A stretch of DNA of 7,298 nucleotides. Source: Clostridiales bacterium. GTDB lineage: Bacteria; Bacillota_A; Clostridia; Peptostreptococcales; Anaerovoracaceae. The notes under the pieces are model-generated. The model ran no database searches. It had not been told where the DNA came from and saw nothing but the letters and a program-made list of their open reading frames with translations. This document shows positions 1 through 4,957 of this stretch, in pieces. The number at the start of each line of letters is the position of its first letter. The first letter of the stretch is position 1. A program made the position numbers and the translations under genes. The stretch covers positions 1 through 7,298 of the forward strand of contig SVCR01000079.1 of NCBI GenBank assembly GCA_015058265.1, in the 5' to 3' direction.

Positions 1-2530
1 CCGACTCAGGGAAAACGGGCTTCTCAATGATTATATGGATATGTCGGTTTATATAAATCCATCGTCTAAAGTTAATAATGCGCAGAGAATATTGGATAGA
101 GTTGCATCTATAGAAAACTATCTTATTGATACTCTTCAAGACTCATCTGTGGTGACACTTAAGGAGCTTAACAGTCACGCCATAAATGACGGGATAAAAA
201 ACTCCAGCACAAAATATATGAAAACACTGATTCTCTTCTGGATGAGTCAGAAGTATGTGGCAAAAAGTGTAGTAAGTGAGACATCTTATTTCTCGCTTGA
301 TAAACTGCCTAGATTTGACTCAATAAGAGAGGAATATAGCAAGCGTATCAATGTAGCAAGATTTATCGTGAAGTACCTATTTGATAAGTCGGCAGCAGAG
401 GTGAATTCATCAGAGATCACATTTTCTATCCTTGAACTTCAACAGGGTTATAATTCACAGCTTTCTTTGCTTAATGAAATGCACCAGGCCACATCAACTG
501 ACATAATGAATGCCCTGGTGTATCTAAACAGCATTAATGCAATGGCGTTCGATGGGGGATTTCTTGTTATATATAACGCTATCCAGATTGAGCGTCTGGT
601 TACTGACAATCATAGACGTTACAAGAAGGAAGATTATAGGAATCTTAATGAGTTCTATATTCAGCGAAGGCAGCAGATACATATTGTTGGTGAATATGCT
701 CGGCTGATGGCAAAAGACTATGACGCTGCAATGGAGTTTGTGCGTGACTATTTCGCTATGGATTACATGCTGTTTATTAGGAAGTATTTCTATGGCAATC
801 GGAATAAAGAAATAAACAGATCTATTACTCCGGAACGATACAACAGATTATTTGACTCGCTGTCCCCGACACAGAGAAGGATAATTGATGATGATAGATC
901 ACAGCACATTGTTGTTGCTGCGGGTCCTGGAAGCGGGAAGACAAAAGTGCTAGTTCACAAACTTGCTTCTTTGCTGCTGCTCGAGGATGTAAAAAGCGAG
1001 CAGCTTCTTATGCTTACTTTCTCAAGAGCGGCCGCTACAGAGTTCAAGCAGAGACTGATCGGCCTTATTGGTGATGCAGCTTATTATGTTGAAATCAAGA
1101 CGTTCCACTCGTACTGCTTTAATTTGCTTGGACAAATTGGTAATATAACAGACTCTGAGTTTGTTGTTCCTAGAGCGACAGCAATGATCAAAAACGGGGA
1201 GATAGATCCAAGCAGGATAACAAAAACAGTCCTCGTCCTTGATGAGGCACAGGACATGAACAGACATGAGTTTGCTCTTGTCGAAGCCCTCATGGAAATC
1301 AACGAGGATATGCGGGTCATTGCAGTGGGCGATGATGATCAGAACATATATGAATTCAGATCTTCGGATTCAAAGTATTTGCGGACGCTGATTACTAAGT
1401 ATGATGCAGTTCAGTATGAGCTGCTCGATAATTTCAGAAGCAGCAGAAGGATTGTGGAGCTGGCTAATGATTTTGCTGCGACCATGGAAAGCCGCATGAA
1501 GAATGATCCTATCAATGCGGTCAACAATGAGCCGGGACTGGTGGAGATAACAAAGTTCACAACGGGAAATATCGTCATACCTACACTGGAACTCATCAGA
1601 AGAACATACAAGGGTGGTACTTGCTGCGTGATGACAGCTACAAATAATGAAGCCTTAGTGATGACGGGTGTCCTTAATAAAAGCGGATATAAGGCTAAAC
1701 TGATACAGTCTAATGACGGTTTTAACCTGTTGAATCTGTACGAATTAAGGTGTTTCTTTGACATGCTTGGCGATCCGCAGGATCAGCCTGTCATTGAGCA
1801 GGATGTATGGGATACTGCAATGGAAGCTTTCCGGAATAAGTTCAGAAACAGTAGTTGCTTGCCAGAATGCTTCGGGCTTCTGACTTCTTTTGCTGAAACA
1901 AACAAGGAAAAATACTATTCAGATCTTATTGAATTCATTCAGGAATCAAAACTTGAAGACCTTTCGTCTGATTCGCAAGATACTATTCTTGTGTCCACAA
2001 TCCATAAGACGAAAGGCCGGGAATTTGATACAGTCTATATGATGCTGAATAATTTCAGAATAAGAGATGATGCGAGCAGACATGTTGTTTATGTTGGGAT
2101 CACTCGAGCAAGGCACTCGCTATATATAAACTGCAATACAGATATATTCGATAGAATAGTCAAGCATGGAACTGCGATCCCTTATGACAGACATAATTAT
2201 CCTGAGCCGGATGAGGCTATGCTCCAGTTAACTCACAGAGACGTTAATCTTGGGTATTTTAAATATGTCCATACAGCTCTATACGACTTACATTGTGGGC
2301 AGCATCTGATTGAAAGAAATGGTAATATGCTTGCAGACTTGGGCACAGGGAATAAATGCGTTGCAAAGCTCTCTAAAAGCAGTATGGAGTCGCTTGCAGA
2401 ATTAAGGAGAAAAAGATTTGATATTTATAATTCTGAGATAAGATTCCTTGTATATTGGAAAGGCAAGAATGAGGAAGATGAAGTGCTTTGCGTTCTGCCA
2501 AATATTTATCTCAGGAAAAAGAAAGTATAA
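1..2530 (+). CDS. C-terminal part of a large RecQ-UvrD-type fusion helicase (SF1 UvrD/Rep module complete; 5' end outside window)
   Basis: The frame is open from base 2, so the ATG at 35 is probably internal. Numbering from that Met, the SF1 helicase motifs are all present. They are a Q-motif-like TQRRII, Walker A AAGPGSGKT (295-303, Lys302), motif Ia around LTFSRAAATEF, TFHSY, Walker B LDEAQD (402-407), motif III GDDDQNIYEFR (432-442), motif IV DNFRSS (465-470), motif V STIHKTKGREFD (654-665) and motif VI VGITRAR (687-693). Such proteins use ATP to translocate 3'-5' on single-stranded DNA. Residues 1-280 are not SF1. The stretch with DYRNLNEFY, EYARLM and the DYF...FIRKYF pattern, and the C-terminal tail ending in VLPNIYLRKK, match what I remember of the linker and tail of RecQ-UvrD fusions, which are often about 1500 residues or more. 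The RecQ (SF2) part would then lie upstream. The gene is AT-rich compared with the right half of the window. The SF1 call is secure; the RecQ part is inferred. Confidence 0.88.
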   Translation, partial: RLRENGLLNDYMDMSVYINPSSKVNNAQRILDRVASIENYLIDTLQDSSVVTLKELNSHAINDGIKNSSTKYMKTLILFWMSQKYVAKSVVSETSYFSLDKLPRFDSIREEYSKRINVARFIVKYLFDKSAAEVNSSEITFSILELQQGYNSQLSLLNEMHQATSTDIMNALVYLNSINAMAFDGGFLVIYNAIQIERLVTDNHRRYKKEDYRNLNEFYIQRRQQIHIVGEYARLMAKDYDAAMEFVRDYFAMDYMLFIRKYFYGNRNKEINRSITPERYNRLFDSLSPTQRRIIDDDRSQHIVVAAGPGSGKTKVLVHKLASLLLLEDVKSEQLLMLTFSRAAATEFKQRLIGLIGDAAYYVEIKTFHSYCFNLLGQIGNITDSEFVVPRATAMIKNGEIDPSRITKTVLVLDEAQDMNRHEFALVEALMEINEDMRVIAVGDDDQNIYEFRSSDSKYLRTLITKYDAVQYELLDNFRSSRRIVELANDFAATMESRMKNDPINAVNNEPGLVEITKFTTGNIVIPTLELIRRTYKGGTCCVMTATNNEALVMTGVLNKSGYKAKLIQSNDGFNLLNLYELRCFFDMLGDPQDQPVIEQDVWDTAMEAFRNKFRNSSCLPECFGLLTSFAETNKEKYYSDLIEFIQESKLEDLSSDSQDTILVSTIHKTKGREFDTVYMMLNNFRIRDDASRHVVYVGITRARHSLYINCNTDIFDRIVKHGTAIPYDRHNYPEPDEAMLQLTHRDVNLGYFKYVHTALYDLHCGQHLIERNGNMLADLGTGNKCVAKLSKSSMESLAELRRKRFDIYNSEIRFLVYWKGKNEEDEVLCVLPNIYLRKKKV

Positions 2531-2663
2531 AGGTGTGAGCCTGTTAATCCATACACTGAGGCTAACCTCTGGTGGACCAAGCTGCTTGCAAGATGCAGCA
2601 GAGAGAAGATATGGCAAAATATCGATCAGTGCAGAATCAATATATGAGTGAGAGGAAACAGCA
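2531..2663. other. Intergenic spacer between helicase and flavoprotein genes
   Basis: This 133-bp gap has no convincing gene. The helicase frame stays open for 38 codons after its TAA (to TGA at 2645-2647), and a second frame is open through most of the gap. Neither product resembles a family I know, and open stretches of this length are common by chance. A short inverted pair GCTGC/GCAGC (2581-2585 and 2595-2599, 9-nt loop) is not followed by a T-run, so it is not a convincing terminator. A weak sigma-70-like pair, TTGCAA (2586-2591) and TATGGC (2610-2615) with an 18-bp spacer, could drive the next gene, but the -10 matches poorly. Confidence 0.5.
2651..2656 (+). promoter_or_regulatory. Ribosome binding site for the flavoprotein gene
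   Basis: The purine-rich AGAGGA sits 7 nt before the ATG at 2664, a normal Shine-Dalgarno position. It supports that Met as the start, and the protein's FMN-binding strand begins immediately after it. Confidence 0.8.
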
Positions 2664-3200
2664 ATGAAGATATTAGTACTTGAAAGCAGCGGTAACATCA
2701 GAGGATCGTCTAACATGCTGGCAGACGAATTTATTCGCGGAGCAGAGGAGAACGGACACGAGGTCACTATTTATAACGTGATCAGAAAGAACATCAGGCC
2801 GTGCCTTGGATGCGGACATTGCGGCATGTCAGGAGCATGCGTGCTGAACGATGACTATGAGAACGAACTCAAGCCGCTAATTGTGAATACTGATATGATC
2901 GTATTCGTAATGCCGGTCTACTACTACAACTGGCCGGCACCACTCAAGATGTGCATAGACAGATTCTACAGCTTTACGATGGAACTGACTTCGATGCACA
3001 AGAAGACTGTGCTGCTTGCTGTAGCATGGGATAACACAGACACGGTATTCAAGGTCACAGAGGCATACTATAACCAGATATGCGACTACATGCAGTTCGA
3101 AGACTGCGGCATTGTGCTCGGAAGAGGCTGCGGCTCGCCTTCAATGACGAGAGGTACCAAGTACCCGCAACAGGCTTATGAACTTGGAAAGAGTATATAA
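2664..3200 (+). CDS. Flavodoxin-fold NAD(P)H-dependent oxidoreductase with an iron-sulfur-flavoprotein-like cysteine motif
   Basis: A complete 178-residue protein. It opens with a beta strand and phosphate-binding loop typical of FMN reductases (MKILVLESSGNIRGSSN, residues 1-17). It continues with PVYYYNWPAPLKMCIDRFY (about 89-107), the flavin-contacting segment of this family, and ends in the usual AYELGKSI-type helix. Between them is C47-x2-C50-x2-C53-x5-C59. This compact spacing matches that reported for the 4Fe-4S ligands of archaeal and clostridial iron-sulfur flavoproteins (CX2CX2CX4-7C). Many homologues annotated only as flavodoxin family carry similar cysteines, so bound 4Fe-4S is possible but not proven. 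The expected role is cytosolic two-electron reduction of flavin, quinone or a small electrophile with NAD(P)H, or electron transfer; the substrate cannot be told. No signal peptide is present. The gene follows the helicase on the same strand after 133 bp. Confidence 0.88.
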   Translation: MKILVLESSGNIRGSSNMLADEFIRGAEENGHEVTIYNVIRKNIRPCLGCGHCGMSGACVLNDDYENELKPLIVNTDMIVFVMPVYYYNWPAPLKMCIDRFYSFTMELTSMHKKTVLLAVAWDNTDTVFKVTEAYYNQICDYMQFEDCGIVLGRGCGSPSMTRGTKYPQQAYELGKSI

Positions 3201-3408
3201 TGAGCTTTGTGAGAAGACTGTTGGCGCAAATAAGGTTCGCCTTATAGAGCAGGGCTTTGTTGATGCTTTATTATTTGAAATGATTAGCTCGAATAATGAC
3301 ACTGAAAGGAATGATGATATTATTTCCACCCTCGAAGATGCTGAGAGTATCGAGCAGATCAGCAAGTCGGTAGTCGTAGGCAGAAAAGAGGTCAATTATG
3401 TTGACTGA
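3178..3408 (+). CDS. Doubtful small ORF, 76 aa, unknown
   Basis: This open frame begins inside the last 23 bases of the flavoprotein gene and ends 20 bp before the SRAP gene. The product is acidic in its second half (a run rich in Asp, Glu, Asn and Ser) and has no membrane segment, cysteine cluster or motif I recognise. No Shine-Dalgarno sequence precedes the ATG at 3178, nor the in-frame ATG at 3280. It could be a small translated gene coupled to the flavoprotein stop, a remnant of a lost gene, or a chance frame. The other two forward frames in 3201-3408 are interrupted early, which slightly favours real coding. Confidence 0.3.
   Translation: MNLERVYNELCEKTVGANKVRLIEQGFVDALLFEMISSNNDTERNDDIISTLEDAESIEQISKSVVVGRKEVNYVD
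3391..3405. repeat. Small inverted repeat upstream of the SRAP gene
   Basis: GTCAA-TTATG-TTGAC forms a perfect 5-bp inverted repeat with a 5-nt spacer, ending 23 bp before the SRAP start. Its size and location would suit an operator half-site pair, but 5-bp arms occur often by chance. It does not match the Gram-positive LexA consensus (CGAAC-N4-GTTCG). Confidence 0.25.
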
Positions 3409-3415
3409 AAAAATG

Positions 3416-3421
3416 TAATAT
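3416..3421 (+). promoter_or_regulatory. Possible -10 element implying a nearly leaderless SRAP transcript
   Basis: TAATAT matches the TATAAT consensus at 4 of 6 positions and lies 7 bp before the SRAP ATG, so transcription would start at or within a base or two of the start codon. There is no clear -35 at 16-18 bp. A TG directly abuts the hexamer rather than being one base away, so it is not a canonical extended -10. The lack of any Shine-Dalgarno sequence before this gene is compatible with a leaderless message. Confidence 0.3.
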
Positions 3422-3428
3422 TGCTGAC

Positions 3429-4040
3429 ATGTGTGGACGTTTTGTAATCGGCGGAGATTTCCGTGATAAACTGAATGACTTGCTTGCGGCAGAAGGTATT
3501 ATGTATTCTGATCTGCCATACAGAGAATCCGGACAGGATGTTTTCCCGTCTGAGCCTTCCCTTGTAATATACTCCGGAGGCAGGAGACTGCTTGCCGGAG
3601 AGATGCTGTGGGGATTCAGCAATCCATACAGAAAGGGTCTTGTCATCAATGCAAGGGCAGAAACTGTACTGGAGAAGAATCTGTTCGCAGACAGCGTAAT
3701 GAATAGAAGATGCATTATTCCGGCGAGCGGATTTTTTGAATGGGATCCGTATAAAGCCAGATACCGTTTTGCTGATCTGAATAACCAGCTGATCCTTCTT
3801 GCAGGGATATACCATGAAGAGCAGGGAAAGCATCATTATACGATTCTTACCACTCAAGCTAATGAATCGATGCTGCCGGTACACGACAGGATGCCTGTTA
3901 TGATCAGGAGAGATGAGATAAAACCATGGCTGAACGATAGTGCAAGACTGACAGACTTTCTTGAAAGACCGCAAGTACAACTAATGTGTGAACAGGACTC
4001 GGGACAGATACGGATGGATTTCGGAAATCCTCACCTGTAG
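3429..4040 (+). CDS. SRAP-domain abasic-site processing protein (YedK/HMCES family)
   Basis: A complete 203-residue protein, slightly shorter than E. coli YedK. Family knowledge: SRAP proteins bind single-stranded DNA and form a thiazolidine crosslink between the N-terminal cysteine and the ring-opened abasic sugar. This shields the lesion from cleavage and error-prone bypass. All key residues are visible: Cys2 in MCGRF, Asn74 and Arg76 in INARAET (73-79), Glu104 in PASGFFEW (98-105) and His152 in PVHDRMPVM (150-158). Cys2 must become the N terminus after Met removal, so the ATG at 3429 is the start even though no ribosome binding site precedes it. A helicase gene lies upstream on the same strand, but with two other reading frames between, so a shared role in DNA repair is only suggestive. 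The function call is strong. Confidence 0.95.
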   Translation: MCGRFVIGGDFRDKLNDLLAAEGIMYSDLPYRESGQDVFPSEPSLVIYSGGRRLLAGEMLWGFSNPYRKGLVINARAETVLEKNLFADSVMNRRCIIPASGFFEWDPYKARYRFADLNNQLILLAGIYHEEQGKHHYTILTTQANESMLPVHDRMPVMIRRDEIKPWLNDSARLTDFLERPQVQLMCEQDSGQIRMDFGNPHL

Positions 4041-4112
4041 TTATGAAGGAAGGCATGTAAGATAGTTATTATTATTTGCAAGATAACATCTGATAAAAGA
4101 TGCGGCTTTGTG

Positions 4113-4121
4113 TGGTAGAAT
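4113..4121 (+). promoter_or_regulatory. Extended -10 promoter for the phosphoesterase gene
   Basis: TGGTAGAAT contains a TG-n extension and a TAGAAT hexamer (4116-4121, 5 of 6 matches to TATAAT). No good -35 is seen at the right distance, which is common for extended -10 promoters. Transcription would begin near 4128. That rules out the upstream in-frame TTG at 4108 and makes the ATG at 4129 essentially leaderless, so it favours translation from 4159. Confidence 0.5.
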
Positions 4122-4143
4122 CTTACTCATGAAGTCGCTTTTT

Positions 4144-4150
4144 GTGGGGG
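4144..4150 (+). promoter_or_regulatory. Ribosome binding site that decides the phosphoesterase start
   Basis: GTGGGGG lies 8 nt before the ATG at 4159. Starting there puts the first metal-binding motif (SDTHG) at residues 6-10, as expected for the YfcE family. Longer starts would add an unneeded leader peptide. Confidence 0.65.
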
Positions 4151-4158
4151 CAAGTGCT

Positions 4159-4812
4159 ATGATTGGAATCATTTCGGATACGCATGGGCTGCTCAGGCCG
4201 GAGGTTATGGAAGTCCTTCGAGGGTGCGATGTTATCCTTCACGGCGGTGATATTAACAGGCAGGATATTATAAATCAGCTCGAGGAGATCGCGCCTGTAT
4301 ATGTCGTCCGCGGAAATAATGACAAGGACTGGGCGGAGCATATCCCGATGTTCCTTGACTTTGAACTGGCAGGCCTCCGCGTATACATGACTCATAAGAA
4401 AAAAGATCTGCCGGATGATCTCGGTGATTATGACCTTGTTGTATTCGGGCACTCCCATAAGTATGAGGAAAGAAGGCAAGGCAAAACGCTTCTGCTCAAT
4501 CCGGGCAGCTGTGGGCCAAGGCGCTTTCATCAGGCGATCACGATGGCGACTGCAGTGATAGAAGAAGGCGGGATAACCGTTACACGCATAGAGATCCCGC
4601 AGAAGCATTCGGGCGTGCTGTCAGGATCCGGTACTGCTGACCTCAAGAAACAGATCGAAATCGTGATCAGAGAGACTCAGAAGAACAGAAGCCCTGCGGC
4701 TATTGCAGACAGATACGGATTCGATACAGCTCTGACTGAGCAGATAGCAAGACTCTATCTGACACATCCGGGGGTCGACGCGGATGGGATAATGACGAAG
4801 ATGGGGTACTAG
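4159..4812 (+). CDS. YfcE/MJ0936-type metallophosphoesterase with a C-terminal helical extension
   Basis: A 217-residue protein from the start chosen here. It has the calcineurin-like two-metal signature in order: SDTHG (Asp7, His9), HGGD (Asp31), RGNND (Asn53), THKK (His79) and GHSH (His98, His100), followed by NPGS (114-117). Members of this family hydrolyse phosphodiester or phosphomonoester bonds with Mn2+ or similar metals; the natural substrate is usually unknown and cannot be deduced here. The catalytic fold ends near residue 147. A tail of about 60 residues follows, beginning with a basic amphipathic helix (about 155-175). It then reads AAIADRYGF...EQIARLY and ends THPGVDADGIMTKMGY, a C-terminal module I recall from Firmicute proteins, with the look of a helix-turn-helix-like bundle. 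It appears to have its own promoter and sits directly before the terminator, so it may be monocistronic. Confidence 0.9.
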   Translation: MIGIISDTHGLLRPEVMEVLRGCDVILHGGDINRQDIINQLEEIAPVYVVRGNNDKDWAEHIPMFLDFELAGLRVYMTHKKKDLPDDLGDYDLVVFGHSHKYEERRQGKTLLLNPGSCGPRRFHQAITMATAVIEEGGITVTRIEIPQKHSGVLSGSGTADLKKQIEIVIRETQKNRSPAAIADRYGFDTALTEQIARLYLTHPGVDADGIMTKMGY

Positions 4813-4822
4813 AAAGAGATAT

Positions 4823-4865
4823 AAAGCCGCCGTAACCGTTGGAAATCAACAGTTACGGCGGCTTT
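4823..4865. terminator. Strong bidirectional intrinsic terminator between convergent genes
   Basis: AAAGCCGCCGTAAC (4823-4836) pairs perfectly with GTTACGGCGGCTTT (4852-4865). After one C/A mismatch the stem continues with GTTG/CAAC (4838-4841 and 4847-4850) around a 5-nt loop. It begins 10 bp after the phosphoesterase stop. Rightward readout ends in only a short TTT; leftward readout gives TTTATATCTCTTT, a better U-rich tail for the convergent flavoenzyme gene. It probably serves both. Confidence 0.9.
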
Positions 4866-4879
4866 CCTGCTGAGGCAGG
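4866..4879. repeat. Small hairpin next to the terminator
   Basis: CCTGC (4866-4870) and GCAGG (4875-4879) form a 5-bp stem with a TGAG tetraloop, abutting the large terminator hairpin. It is followed by an A-run (GATGAAAAAAA) on the plus strand. It may be an accessory 3'-end structure; alone it is too small to call a terminator. Confidence 0.35.
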
Positions 4880-4929
4880 ATGAAAAAAAGTCAGGATATC
4901 CAATAAGTTAGTTGCGGTGCCTGCGCTTA

Positions 4930-4957
4930 GCAAGTAAGATCATTGCTCATTACTTGC
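4930..4957 (-). repeat. Hairpin spanning the stop codon of the leftward flavoenzyme gene
   Basis: GCAAGTAA (4930-4937) and TTACTTGC (4950-4957) are perfect 8-bp inverted arms with a 12-nt loop. On the leftward transcript the first arm contains the last codons and the TAA stop. No T-run follows, so it is not a canonical terminator. It could stabilise the mRNA 3' end left after termination at 4823-4865, or be chance. Confidence 0.45.

Noticed and set aside
2581..2599. GCTGC/GCAGC hairpin as a terminator for the helicase gene.
   Set aside because: The stem is 5 bp with a 9-nt loop and no T-run follows on either strand.
3396..3980. A 194-codon minus-strand frame over the SRAP gene.
   Set aside because: The plus strand carries all SRAP catalytic residues; the reverse product has no recognisable features.
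4065..4102. Inverted pairs GTTAT/ATAAC and CATCT/AGATG between the SRAP and phosphoesterase genes as a terminator or operator.
   Set aside because: The arms are 5 bp in AT-rich sequence, expected by chance, and lack a following T-tract.
4108..4158. Longer phosphoesterase starts: TTG at 4108 and ATG at 4129.
   Set aside because: The TTG overlaps the predicted -10 region, the ATG has no ribosome binding site, and the family begins with the SDTHG strand right after the ATG at 4159, which has a good GTGGGGG site.
4123..4608. A 161-codon minus-strand frame over the phosphoesterase.
   Set aside because: It is antisense to a frame with the complete metal-binding signature and is a shadow.
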